From contig NZ_FRCM01000011.1 of the NCBI RefSeq assembly GCF_900142915.1, positions 62,001-126,000 on the forward strand: a stretch of DNA of 64,000 bases. Direction: 5' to 3'. Every line of letters starts with the position of its first letter. Position 1 is the stretch's first letter. Origin of the DNA: Mucilaginibacter sp. OK098 (GTDB lineage: Bacteria; Bacteroidota; Bacteroidia; Sphingobacteriales; Sphingobacteriaceae). The notes under the pieces were generated by a model. The model searched no databases. It was not told the origin of the DNA and saw nothing but the letters and a program-made list of their open reading frames with translations. Shown piece by piece: positions 32,029-40,661 of the stretch. A program made the position numbers and the translations under genes.

Positions 32029-32871
32029 ATGAAAAAAGAAGTAATAGTTGAATTATTTAGGCAGTTTGAACAGGCTTGCTATAATTACAATGAGATAGAA
32101 TGCTGGAGTGCACGGGAATTACAGGAAATCCTGGGATATTCCAAATGGACTAATTTTATAAATGTAATTGACAAAGCAAAGAAAGCATGTGAAAATGCCG
32201 ATTCAAGCGTCTCAGATCATTTTGCCGACGTCGGTAAAATGATCGCGATAGCTAAAGGGGCCCAAAGAGAGGTTGAAGACATAGCGTTAACCCGTTATGC
32301 CTGCTATTTGATTGCACAAAACGGCGATCCCGCAAAGCCAGCTATTGCATTTGCACAAACCTATTTTGCAGTACAAACCCGTAAACAGGAAATTATTGAG
32401 CAACGGTTGATTGATGTTGAGCGAGTTTCTGCCCGTGATAAGCTTTCTAAATCCGAAAAAAAGCTATCTGGCATCTTGTATGAACGGGGTGTTGATGGTC
32501 AAGGATTTGCGATTATCCGTTCAAAAGGTGACCAGGCTTTATTTGGTGGATTTAGCACCAACGATATGAAGAAAAAGTTAGGTGTACCTGCAGCTAAACC
32601 CCTTGCTGACTTTTTACCAACGCTTACCATTAAGGCAAAGGACTTTGCCAATGAGCTAACCAGTCATAATGTAATTGAAAAAGACCTGAATAATCAAACA
32701 TCTATATCAAAAGAACACGTTGATAATAACAAAGCGGTTAGAGATATTTTATTGAAAAGAGGCGTAAGACCGGAGGCCTTGCCTGCCGCCGAAGACGTAA
32801 AGAAACTTGAAAGGCGATTAGATAATGAAGAAAAAGAAGTAACTAAAACGGTTAATCGTAACAAGCTTTAA
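32029..32871 (+). CDS. dinD: DinD-like DNA damage-inducible protein
   Basis: 280 residues, matching E. coli DinD in length. The N-terminal part is a BRO-N/antirepressor-like domain (CWSARELQEILGYSKWTNF near residue 25). The middle has ALTRYACYLIAQNGDPAKPAI, the most conserved block of DinD. The C-terminus is charged and helical. DinD is LexA-controlled in E. coli and has been reported to inhibit RecA strand exchange. No SOS box is recognisable here, but bacteroidete LexA sites are not known to me. A near-match -7 element (TATATTGC) precedes it. It is monocistronic and not surrounded by phage genes. Confidence 0.9.
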   Translation: MKKEVIVELFRQFEQACYNYNEIECWSARELQEILGYSKWTNFINVIDKAKKACENADSSVSDHFADVGKMIAIAKGAQREVEDIALTRYACYLIAQNGDPAKPAIAFAQTYFAVQTRKQEIIEQRLIDVERVSARDKLSKSEKKLSGILYERGVDGQGFAIIRSKGDQALFGGFSTNDMKKKLGVPAAKPLADFLPTLTIKAKDFANELTSHNVIEKDLNNQTSISKEHVDNNKAVRDILLKRGVRPEALPAAEDVKKLERRLDNEEKEVTKTVNRNKL

Positions 32872-32940
32872 CAATAAGCATCCTTCTAATGAAACAAAAA
32901 TTGGGTTATTTGCTTAAATTAGCTTTATTGTTGCGTGCTT

Positions 32941-33774
32941 ATGAAAAACTACTACCCGTATTTATTGCTTATTTGTATTATAGCTGTATCCGCCTGTTCA
33001 CCTAAAGGCCCTTATGCTCTTACCAATAAAGTATACAAAGACAAAACAAAAGGCTTTACCGAAACCATAAAACAAGAGTTGCCTGCTGCACTGGCGGATA
33101 GTACCGGGGCAGTTATCCCTTCCGAGTTTGTAGGTACGGTAAACTTCGGCATCCGCAAGCCCAATTATGTAATTATCCACTTTACAGCGCAGGATTCGGT
33201 GCAGCAAACGCTAAAAACTTTTACCGTTACCCAAACACAAACCAGCGCACACTATGTAATTGCTAAAAACGGCAAGGTATTTCACATGGTGAATGATTAT
33301 CTGCGCGCTAACCATGCCGGTTTAGGTAAATGGGGCAGCGTTACAGACATGAATAGCTGCTCAATAGGTATTGAGATCGATAATAACGGCCAGGAGCCTT
33401 TTACAGACCCGCAGATAAACAGCCTGCTTACATTACTGGCGCAGCTAAAAAAAGCATATAATATCCCTCCGGCGAATTTTATTGGGCACCAGGATTTTGC
33501 ACCCAAACGCAAACCCGATCCGGGCCCGTTGTTTCCGTGGAAAACATTGGCGCAGCATGGTTTCGGCTATTGGAGTGATGACCTGCTTGAACTCCCGCCT
33601 GATAATTTTGATTATGCTATTGCCCTGCGCCTGATTGGTTATGATACTTCGGACATTAGTGCCGCTATAGTTGCATTTAAACGGCATTTTATACAAACAG
33701 ACATCAGTCCGCAGTTAACACAGCTCGATTTAAATGTGCTGTATAATGTGTACGGAAAATACAGTTTGCAGTAG
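32941..33774 (+). CDS. N-acetylmuramoyl-L-alanine amidase lipoprotein (Amidase_2)
   Basis: 277 residues from the ATG at 32941 (the GTG two codons earlier is in frame but weaker). Signal peptide with a lipobox ending in Cys at about residue 19 (CIIAVSACS), so a lipoprotein. The amidase_2/AmpD fold has VIIHFTAQD (first zinc His), SAHYVIAKNGKVFHMV, NHAGLGKWG, SIGIEIDNNG and IGHQDFAPKRKPDPGPLFPW (second His and the Asp). Zinc amidases of this type cut between MurNAc and the stem peptide, either on cell-wall fragments for recycling or on sacculi. The stop codon lies within the first copy of the GCAGTTTGCAGT word. Confidence 0.92.
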   Translation: MKNYYPYLLLICIIAVSACSPKGPYALTNKVYKDKTKGFTETIKQELPAALADSTGAVIPSEFVGTVNFGIRKPNYVIIHFTAQDSVQQTLKTFTVTQTQTSAHYVIAKNGKVFHMVNDYLRANHAGLGKWGSVTDMNSCSIGIEIDNNGQEPFTDPQINSLLTLLAQLKKAYNIPPANFIGHQDFAPKRKPDPGPLFPWKTLAQHGFGYWSDDLLELPPDNFDYAIALRLIGYDTSDISAAIVAFKRHFIQTDISPQLTQLDLNVLYNVYGKYSLQ

Positions 33775-33840
33775 GCGGTAAGCAGTTTGCAGTAAGATAT
33801 ATTTAATATTGCAAACTGCGCACTGATAACTGCCCACTAC
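33762..33840. repeat. Inverted repeat between convergent genes (word GCAGTTTGCAGT)
   Basis: The left arm, 33762-33796, has four imperfect copies of GCAGT(TT); the right arm, 33809-33840, is its reverse complement. The left arm begins inside the amidase gene and contains its stop; the right arm starts right after the stop of the opposite lipoprotein gene. Confidence 0.85.
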
Positions 33841-33842
33841 CT

Positions 33843-34367
33843 TTAATTACCCCGTTTTGCAGTAAACGAACCGTTGGTTATAGTATAAAGCACTGTTGTG
33901 CCGGTAAAATCATTCTCGGCAAATAATTTACCTGAAAATGTTCCTTTAATACTTGTAGAAGTAACTTCAGTGATAGATACCGTACCTTGTGCATTCCCCG
34001 TCTGCGTATTAAAAACATCGCTCGCGTTAGTAAAATAGTACAATGTTGAGGCATCAAGCTGACTAAATGAGCTGGCAACAGGGTAGGTTTGTCCGGCTTT
34101 TAGGGTATTAATGTCGTGCGTTAATTCAACCTCGAAGCTGCTGGCTCCGGGTTTGGCATTAGTAATATTTATACCGGTTATTAATACTTCGCTGGTATTG
34201 CCAACAGTTGCAGAAATCGCTACACATGAGTTAAAGCTAACAGCAGCTCCGTTGGATGTAAATTTCATGGAAGTACCGGTAGGTGAATTACTGTCGCTCT
34301 TTTTACAAGAGTTGAATATAATGGCAACTAATAGCGCCCCTAATAAGAGTTTGGTTGTGTTTTTCAT
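33843..34367 (-). CDS. Hypothetical lipoprotein, DUF6252-like
   Basis: 174 residues. A lipoprotein signal peptide is clear (LLLGALLVAIIFNSC, Cys at residue 21, then KKSDS). The mature part is beta-rich and Ser/Thr-rich with a strand pattern (MKFTSNGAAVSFNSCVAIS ... GTVSITEVTSTSIKGTFSGKLF) typical of small immunoglobulin-like lipoproteins of Bacteroidota. Probably anchored in the outer membrane. No function can be assigned. It is transcribed alone, between glnS and the convergent amidase gene. Confidence 0.78.
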   Translation of the reverse strand: MKNTTKLLLGALLVAIIFNSCKKSDSNSPTGTSMKFTSNGAAVSFNSCVAISATVGNTSEVLITGINITNAKPGASSFEVELTHDINTLKAGQTYPVASSFSQLDASTLYYFTNASDVFNTQTGNAQGTVSITEVTSTSIKGTFSGKLFAENDFTGTTVLYTITNGSFTAKRGN

Positions 34368-34507
34368 TGTGGGTTTGTATGTTTATTGTGAAATAATGGT
34401 TAGGGGTGGATCAATTGATGGTATGCAGTTTTCAGTTGGTAACGAACGAAAAAATTGGTTTACAGCCGACAAATTTTGACAGCCGGCTATAAACCAATAA
34501 TCGTCAA

Positions 34508-36166
34508 CTATTTTTTAACCCAGCCGTCTTTAAGCGTAACCGTTCTGTTGAACACTAATTTATCAGCAGTTGAGTTTTTATCAAGCGTAAAATAGCCTTT
34601 GCGCATAAACTGGTAACCTTTGCCGGGTATAGCCGTTGCCATATCGGGTTCTATATAAGCTTGAGTTAATACCTGCAGGCTATCGGGGTTTATATATTCT
34701 TTAAAATCGCCATCCTCGTTTGATGGGTCTTCAACCTTAAATAAACGGTCGTACAAACGCACTTCAGCAGTTATGGCATGTGGTACGCTTACCCAATGGA
34801 TGGTGCCCTTAACGTGGATGCCACTGGTATCGTTTTGTGATTTTGATTCCGGGATATAGGTACAATGGATCTCGGTTACGTTGCCGTCAGCATCTTTTAC
34901 AAAGCTGTCGCATTTAACAATATAAGCGCTTTTAAGGCGTACCATCAGCCCAACGCCCAAGCGGAAAAACTTCTTCGGGGGTTCTTCCATAAAATCATCA
35001 CGCTCTATCCATAATTCATTGCTGAACGGGATGTCTCTGCCACCCTCGCCACCTTCAACCTCGGGGTTATTTTCGCTGAAAAGGTTTTCAGTTTGCCCTT
35101 CGGGATAGTTGGTGATCACCATTTTTATAGGATCAAGCACTGCCATGCGACGCCATGCCGTTTTGTTCAGATCCTCGCGGATACAGAATTCAAGCAAACC
35201 CACATCTATCATATTCTCGCGTTTGGCAACACCAATGCGCTCACAAAACTCGCGGATTGAACCAGGAGTATACCCCCTGCGGCGTAAACCGCTTATAGTT
35301 GGCATCCGGGGATCGTCCCAGCCGTCGACAAATTTTTCCTCAACCAATTGTAGCAGCTTGCGCTTGCTCATTACGGTATAGTTAAGGTTTAAACGCGCAA
35401 ATTCATATTGTTTTGACGGGAAGATCTCCAGTTTCTCAATAAACCAATTGTACAAGTCGCGGTGCGAAACAAATTCAAGCGTACAAACAGAATGGGTTAT
35501 CTCCTCAATAGCATCTGATTCGCCGTGGGCAAAATCATACATTGGATAGATACACCATTTATCACCCGTGCGGTGATGGTGCGTATGTTTAATACGGTAC
35601 ATCAACGGATCGCGCATCAGCATATTTGGCGAGGCAAGGTCAATCTTTGCGCGCAGTACTTTTGCGCCATCGGGATATTTGCCTGCTTTCATATCGGCAA
35701 ACAGCTGCAGGTTTTCTTCTATGCTGCGACTGCGGTATTGGTTTGGTGTACCGGCTTCAGTGGGCGTACCTTTTTGTGAAGCTATTTCTTCCGCTGTACT
35801 GTCATCAACATAAGCCAGTCCTTTTTTTATCAGGGCAACAGCAAATTCATAAAGGTTATCAAAATAGTCAGACGCATAAAGCTCATTGGCCCATTCAAAG
35901 CCAAGCCATTTTACATCGGCCTTAATGCTGTCAACGTACTCAGTTTCTTCTTTGCTGGGGTTGGTATCATCAAAACGAAGATTAGTTTGACCGCCATACC
36001 GTTGTGCAAGGCCAAAGTTTAAGCATATAGATTTGGCATGACCAATATGCAGGTAGCCATTAGGTTCCGGCGGGAAACGGGTAAGCACTCTTTTACCGTT
36101 TTTGCCGGCCGCTAAATCCTCTTCAACTATCTCTTCTAAAAAATTTAATGATCTTTCTTCGCTCAT
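34508..36166 (-). CDS. glnS: Glutaminyl-tRNA synthetase
   Basis: 552 residues from the ATG at 36166; an in-frame ATG 12 codons earlier gives a hydrophobic leader not expected of the family. Class I signatures: PPEPNGYLHIGHAKS (HIGH, about residue 37) and VMSKRKL (KMSKS equivalent, about residue 268). The acceptor-binding region has FDDTNPSKEE, and the C-terminal part has the two anticodon-binding beta barrels (FFRLGVGLMVRLKSAYIVKCD, QFMRKGYFTLD). Its presence shows that Gln-tRNA can be made directly. Monocistronic. Confidence 0.97.
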   Translation of the reverse strand: MSEERSLNFLEEIVEEDLAAGKNGKRVLTRFPPEPNGYLHIGHAKSICLNFGLAQRYGGQTNLRFDDTNPSKEETEYVDSIKADVKWLGFEWANELYASDYFDNLYEFAVALIKKGLAYVDDSTAEEIASQKGTPTEAGTPNQYRSRSIEENLQLFADMKAGKYPDGAKVLRAKIDLASPNMLMRDPLMYRIKHTHHHRTGDKWCIYPMYDFAHGESDAIEEITHSVCTLEFVSHRDLYNWFIEKLEIFPSKQYEFARLNLNYTVMSKRKLLQLVEEKFVDGWDDPRMPTISGLRRRGYTPGSIREFCERIGVAKRENMIDVGLLEFCIREDLNKTAWRRMAVLDPIKMVITNYPEGQTENLFSENNPEVEGGEGGRDIPFSNELWIERDDFMEEPPKKFFRLGVGLMVRLKSAYIVKCDSFVKDADGNVTEIHCTYIPESKSQNDTSGIHVKGTIHWVSVPHAITAEVRLYDRLFKVEDPSNEDGDFKEYINPDSLQVLTQAYIEPDMATAIPGKGYQFMRKGYFTLDKNSTADKLVFNRTVTLKDGWVKK

Positions 36167-36331
36167 GGTGTAATTAAGAATTGGCAAAAATAAGAAATTC
36201 AAGTTGGTTAGACTAACGTTATTGAAAAGTGGGCGTGTTTACCTCTCTATGGCGAACAAGTATGATTCATGTTCAGAGGACGACATATCAAACTACCAGT
36301 CATTTTGAGATTGGGTATTCTCTAATTAGAG

Positions 36332-36371
36332 TTATGCCCCATCCTTTGTATTATCAAAGGATAGGGCATAA
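36332..36371 (-). terminator. Hairpin after the M28 peptidase gene
   Basis: TTATGCCCCATCCTTTG and CAAAGGATAGGGCATAA pair over 17 positions with one mismatch, with a six-base loop. It lies 34 bases after the stop of the minus-strand peptidase gene. No T-run follows, so it may be a Rho-type or mRNA-protecting hairpin. The rest of the 240-base spacer shows nothing else. Confidence 0.55.
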
Positions 36372-36404
36372 TTGACTTTCTGTGTGTTTATCCTTTAGGA
36401 CTTA

Positions 36405-38618
36405 TTATAAAGGGTTACCCAAATACCCCACTAAATTATTTATACTTTTTGCTACAACGCCCACCTGCTCTTGTGCTTCTTTCCAGTTGCGCTGTTCAAT
36501 GGCTTCGCGGATGCCGGGAAGGGTTTTTACGCCATAGCCGGTATAAAAACCAGGGGCATAAATAGTATGCCTGTACCATGGGCGGCGGGGTAAGCCGTCT
36601 GCAGATAGTAATTGCTGCTCAGCATGGTACAATAGTTTGTTCAGCTTATCATTATTACCATTGGTTTGTGATGCAGCAGTCCAGTTTGCTGCCAATTTAT
36701 CAGCAACTTTTTTAAGGGTATCAACCGCAGTTTTTAAAGCGGTAAAATCAAGCTTTGGCACACTATCCTTTGCAACCGGAAGCTGCTCATGTTTTGTTGG
36801 ATCGGCAGCTAAGGCAAAGTCGTTTGATTTTATCAGCTGGTTATCCATTGCAGTGGTCTCTCGCATTTTATCAACCAGTTCATTTAACTCAGTAACATAT
36901 TTATTAATGGTGGTTTGCAGGTTGCGGAAATCAAAAGGAAGCAGTTCGGCATCGGCCATGCGCAAAACAGCATGTCCGGCAGTTTGTGCTAAAGCAACGC
37001 CATATTTAAATGATGAATCTTTAAACCGGCGATAATCATCATATGAATCAAAGATTGAATGATACTCGCCACCGCCATCTTCTCCGCCAAAGCCCAGATC
37101 TAATGTTGGGATGCCCAGGTGTTGTAAAAAGGAAGAGTAGTCAGACCCCGAACCCAATGATTCCAATTTGCCACCCTTTCGGTCTAATATTTCTTTTTTA
37201 TCTTTTACTGATGAGGCACTAATTAACTCATGCGCTTTTTTACGATCGAACACACTTGCATTGGTTTGGGGATCAATTACGTTTTGCGTTATCTCGTCCA
37301 TAAAAGCTTCCAAAGCCTGTGAACCGCCTGCTCCTAAAAACCCACGCCCGTTACCGTCGGAGTTAATATAAACAACCGCTTTTTCCTGCAGTTCCTTATC
37401 ATGCCCTTCTGCAAATTCTGTAGAGCCAATCAAGCCAGGTTCCTCGCCATCCCATGAGCAATAAACAATACTACGTTTTGGTTTCCAGCCGCTTTTTAGC
37501 AAATCGCCCAGTGCTTTGGCCTCATCAAGCATGGCTGATTGACCGCTTATAGGGTCTCCAGCACCATTTACCCAGGCATCATGGTGGTTGCCACGCATTA
37601 CCCATTCATCAGGCCATTTGGTGCCTTTTATTTTTGCTATAACATCATAAGCGGGCACCATGTCCCAGTTAAACTCCATTTTTAAATGTACCATTGCCTT
37701 TCCCGGGCCAACATGATAGGTTATTGGTAAGCCACCTTGCCAAGCCTGCGGGGCTACAGCGCCATCCAATGCAGCCAGTAATGGCTGGGCATCGTGATAG
37801 CTGATAGGCAGCACAGGGATCTTCAATATGGTTGGGGCGTCTTTCCGGTCTAAGCGTTTGGCATCCTTAGTGGCGCCAACGCCTGGTGTAAGCGGATCTC
37901 CCGGATAGATGACCATATCCATCACCGAGCCACGCTGAACGCCGTATTCGTTCTTATACGCGCCTTTAGGGTACACATCTCCGGCAGTATAACCATCATC
38001 CTTGGGGTCTGAGTAAATGATGCAGCCCACAGCACCATGTTCATACGCTACTTTAGGCTTTATTCCGCGCCAGGAACGGCCGTACTTGGCTATTACAATT
38101 TTACCTTTAACATCAATGCCCAGCTTGGCAAGCGTCTCGTAATCGTCAGGCAGGCCATAATTTACAAAAACCAGTTGCGCGGTTACATCGCCATCTGCGC
38201 TCCAGGCATTATAAGTTGGCAGCTGATTAGCCTGGTTTGATGTTGCATCTTCGGCTAGTGAAGGCTCCTTTAATAAGGCTGTATATTTTGTTGGACCGGT
38301 GAGTTCCAGCACCCTTGTTTTTGGGGTAGGAAAAAGCACCGTGTAAGTTTCAAGATGTGCGTCAAGCCCGTAGCTCTTGTATTTCTGCAGGATCTTTTCG
38401 GCCACGACTTTGCTTCCCGGCGAACCCAAATTATGCGGAAACCCTGCAAGTTCTTTAATGGTTTCACCAATTCGTGGTGCACTTAATGAGGCATCAAAAG
38501 CTTGTTCTGTTTGCAACTCTTTAGCTGCCGAAGCCGCTGAAAAACCGCTGATGGTTTTTTGCTGGGCGATAGCTGCCGCTGTTATGGCTATGAAAGCTAG
38601 GGTAAGTGTTTTTTTCAT
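36405..38618 (-). CDS. M28-family carboxypeptidase (glutamate carboxypeptidase II-like)
   Basis: 737 residues with a signal peptide (LTLAFIAITAAAIAQQ). Order: protease-associated (PA) domain about 130-260 (KGKIVIAKYGRSW), then the M28 zinc catalytic domain with MRGNHHDAWVNGAGDP, SWDGEEPGLIGSTEFAEGH (catalytic Glu pair), INSDGNGRGF, GSGSDYSSFLQHLGIPTLD and GEYHSIFDSYDDY, and a C-terminal transferrin-receptor-like dimerisation domain (DFRNLQTTINKYVTELNEL). All metal ligands appear present. It would trim peptides in the periplasm. It lies between trpC and glnS where other trp genes might be expected. Confidence 0.92.
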   Translation of the reverse strand: MKKTLTLAFIAITAAAIAQQKTISGFSAASAAKELQTEQAFDASLSAPRIGETIKELAGFPHNLGSPGSKVVAEKILQKYKSYGLDAHLETYTVLFPTPKTRVLELTGPTKYTALLKEPSLAEDATSNQANQLPTYNAWSADGDVTAQLVFVNYGLPDDYETLAKLGIDVKGKIVIAKYGRSWRGIKPKVAYEHGAVGCIIYSDPKDDGYTAGDVYPKGAYKNEYGVQRGSVMDMVIYPGDPLTPGVGATKDAKRLDRKDAPTILKIPVLPISYHDAQPLLAALDGAVAPQAWQGGLPITYHVGPGKAMVHLKMEFNWDMVPAYDVIAKIKGTKWPDEWVMRGNHHDAWVNGAGDPISGQSAMLDEAKALGDLLKSGWKPKRSIVYCSWDGEEPGLIGSTEFAEGHDKELQEKAVVYINSDGNGRGFLGAGGSQALEAFMDEITQNVIDPQTNASVFDRKKAHELISASSVKDKKEILDRKGGKLESLGSGSDYSSFLQHLGIPTLDLGFGGEDGGGEYHSIFDSYDDYRRFKDSSFKYGVALAQTAGHAVLRMADAELLPFDFRNLQTTINKYVTELNELVDKMRETTAMDNQLIKSNDFALAADPTKHEQLPVAKDSVPKLDFTALKTAVDTLKKVADKLAANWTAASQTNGNNDKLNKLLYHAEQQLLSADGLPRRPWYRHTIYAPGFYTGYGVKTLPGIREAIEQRNWKEAQEQVGVVAKSINNLVGYLGNPL

Positions 38619-38756
38619 ATTTTACAGGAATGTATGTGATCCCGTGAAAATAGGAAATTTAAGGCTAATTAGCAATTTGGACCAGGATTAAAGGATTAAA
38701 AGGATTTTTAAGAGCCATGAATGAAGCGTAGCCCGATTATTAATCCAGCTGACAGG

Positions 38757-38793
38757 CATCCACATATCTGCACATCAAAAATCCGCACATCCA
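38757..38793 (-). repeat. ATGTGCGG word repeat directly after trpC
   Basis: On the minus strand the trpC stop codon is followed at once by GGATGTGCGGATTTTTGATG, then TGCAGATATGTGGATGCC. This is the same word and spacing as after miaE, tatC, accB and fabH. No complementary arm is present. Confidence 0.85.
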
Positions 38794-39576
38794 CTACATC
38801 CCGGTCACAAACTCCATCATTGCTGCGCCCGGATCTTCCTGTTTCATAAAATTCTCGCCAATTAAAAAACCATTAAAGCCGGCAGTTTTTAATTGCTTAA
38901 TAGTCTCCGGGTTGCTAATAGCGCTTTCAGAGATCTTTAAAAATTCCGGCGGAATATGTGGCGCTAACTTGTATGAAGTTTCTACAGACACTGTAAAATC
39001 AGCCAGGTTACGGTTGTTTACACCTATAGCATCCAGGTTTGGGTTGATGCTTCTTTCCAGTTCTTCCAGGTTATGCACTTCTAACAGTACATTTAAACCC
39101 AGATTTTTCGCCAGCGAGGCCAGTGTTTGGATCTCGGCAGGGGTAAGGATGGCGGCTATCAGCAGAATAATATCTGCCCCTAATGATTTTGCTTCAATAA
39201 CCTGGTACTCATCAATCATAAAGTCTTTGCGTAATACCGGGATGGTATTTGCATTACGGGCAGCAACCAGATCTGCCTTTTTGCCCATAAAAAAATTGCG
39301 GTCGGTTAAAACGGATAATGCCGAAGCGCCGGCAGCAGCATACCCGTTGGTAACCGCCTTAACGCTTACTTTATCATTAATTATTCCTTTTGACGGCGAT
39401 TTACGCTTAAATTCAGCAATAATGCCTGTCCGTGCGGGATCAAGCAAAAAGTCTTTGAATGAATAGCACTCCCGGTGGAAAAAGTCTGATTCTTCCAGTT
39501 TGGTATACGAGGTACGGGCCTTGGCAGCCTGTACTTCGCGCCTTTTGTTGATTACGATTTTATCTAAAATGTTCAT
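38794..39576 (-). CDS. trpC: Indole-3-glycerol phosphate synthase
   Basis: 260 residues, single-domain (not fused to TrpF). TIM-barrel signatures: FKRKSPSKGII (phosphate and substrate Lys), SVLTDRNFFMGKKADL, VLRKDFMIDEYQVIEA, GVNNRNLADFTV and FLIGENFM. It closes the indole ring in tryptophan synthesis. It follows trpG, but with 348 non-coding bases between, and trpD is missing. Whether it is still read from the trp promoter at 42238 depends on read-through of the two repeat-filled spacers. Confidence 0.96.
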   Translation of the reverse strand: MNILDKIVINKRREVQAAKARTSYTKLEESDFFHRECYSFKDFLLDPARTGIIAEFKRKSPSKGIINDKVSVKAVTNGYAAAGASALSVLTDRNFFMGKKADLVAARNANTIPVLRKDFMIDEYQVIEAKSLGADIILLIAAILTPAEIQTLASLAKNLGLNVLLEVHNLEELERSINPNLDAIGVNNRNLADFTVSVETSYKLAPHIPPEFLKISESAISNPETIKQLKTAGFNGFLIGENFMKQEDPGAAMMEFVTGM

Positions 39577-39924
39577 TGGCCCCCCAACCCCCGCCAGCTG
39601 GCGGGGGAGTTTTTGATTTGCAATTTATAAATTATCTTTTTAAACAAGCCCTCTGCTTATTCCTCCCCAGGGAAATCGCTTTTAGTTTTCGCGTTTTTAG
39701 GGTAGTAAATAAGGCAAAAAGTGCGTTATTAATACAGAAACAAGCTTTTTATACGCTGGGTCGAACCGTTTGCTGTTCCACCGTGTTCACACTGTTTCAC
39801 TGTGAACAGCAACGTAAAACTATACTACAGGTATAGGTTACATTGGGCACCGGTTTGCGTTTAATCCGCGCTGGCTAAAATGTTAAACGCGATTTCCGTG
39901 ACTCCCCCCTTTAGAGGGACGGGG
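39577..39924. other. 348-bp non-coding spacer where trpD would be expected
   Basis: No ORF. Contents: a GC palindrome CCCCCGCCAGCTGGCGGGGG just before trpC (about 39588-39607); the dispersed 20-mer CCCAGGGAAATCGCTTTTAG (39666-39685); a TGTTCACA-N9-TGTGAACA hairpin near 39782-39806; and a pyrimidine-rich CTCCCCCCTTTAGAGGG patch beside trpG. I find no remnant of TrpD coding sequence. Confidence 0.7.
39666..39685 (+). repeat. 20-bp dispersed repeat, copy 2
   Basis: Identical to 16620-16639 over 20 bases; both copies lie in long gene-free spacers that also hold small GC hairpins. Confidence 0.8.
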
Positions 39925-40497
39925 TTAGGCTAACCAGTTCTGCATTAATTCTTTCCCATACTCAGTCAATATTGATTCCGGGTGAAACTGAACGCCACGA
40001 ACATCATATTCCTTATGCCTTAATGCCATTAATGAGTTATCAGCTTCATCAATTGCAGTAACAGTTAATGAATCAGGCAGTGCATTTCCATCTACCACCC
40101 AAGAGTGATACCTGCCTACTTTAAAACTTTCAGGCAAGCCAAAAAAAAGTTTCTCCTGTTTATCGGTTACCTTAATCGGTGTGGCAATACCATGCATGGG
40201 CTGACTCAAATTATAAAGCTTTCCGCCAAAAACCTCGGCTATTGCCTGCTGACCAAGGCATACGCCAAAGATACTTTTTGTTGGCGCGTACTTTTCAATT
40301 ACCTCCAGCAGCAACCCGGCCTCGCTTGGAATGCCAGGGCCCGGCGAAAGGATAATGCGGTCATAAGCGGCCACATCATCAATATTAAATTTATCGTTCC
40401 TCCACACCTCGCATTGTAAACCAATCTCGTTAACCAAATGCACCAGGTTATAGGTGAATGAATCGTAATTGTCAATTATTAAAATCTTGTTGTCCAT
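39925..40497 (-). CDS. trpG: Anthranilate synthase component II (glutamine amidotransferase)
   Basis: 190 residues, a free-standing class I glutamine amidotransferase. LIIDNYDSFTYNLVH at the N-terminus, LSPGPGIPSEAGL, the nucleophile Cys in FGVCLGQQAIAEVFGG, and the His-Glu of VQFHPESIL. It delivers ammonia to TrpE to make anthranilate; the same protein may also serve PabB for folate. It lies 164 bases after trpE, separated by a repeat element. Confidence 0.96.
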   Translation of the reverse strand: MDNKILIIDNYDSFTYNLVHLVNEIGLQCEVWRNDKFNIDDVAAYDRIILSPGPGIPSEAGLLLEVIEKYAPTKSIFGVCLGQQAIAEVFGGKLYNLSQPMHGIATPIKVTDKQEKLFFGLPESFKVGRYHSWVVDGNALPDSLTVTAIDEADNSLMALRHKEYDVRGVQFHPESILTEYGKELMQNWLA

Positions 40498-40529
40498 TAT
40501 CTTGTTTTTTGATACTCCTCCACCTACAC

Positions 40530-40661
40530 ATCATCCAGGTTCCGTACCTACGGCACGGCTATATTTTGTTATGTTTTTTCTACCAATATTTGGCTCCGAT
40601 GGAGCCGCCTTTCAACGGCTGTTTTCTACTGCCAACTACACACTCAAAACTGCCAACTTCT
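40530..40661. repeat. Hairpin-word repeat element between trpE and trpG
   Basis: Two clear hairpins, CCGT-ACCT-ACGG (about 40545-40556) and GGCTCC-GAT-GGAGCC (about 40592-40606), are separated by an AT-rich linker with CTACCAATATTTGG. The style (short GC word, 3-4 base loop, complement) is that of the element at 16701. Next to the trpE stop, on its strand, lie AGTTGGCAGT, GAGTGTGTAGT and TGGCAGT, the word also seen after the MetE-like gene. Confidence 0.75.

Noticed and set aside
32029..32871. BRO-N/antirepressor domain as evidence of phage origin
   Set aside because: Full-length match to DinD with ordinary chromosomal neighbours.
39576..39836. 86-codon plus-strand frame in the trpG-trpC spacer (starts MAPQPPPAGG)
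   Set aside because: It begins in a GC palindrome, crosses the dispersed 20-mer and hairpin, and resembles no protein; no TrpD motif is found in any frame.
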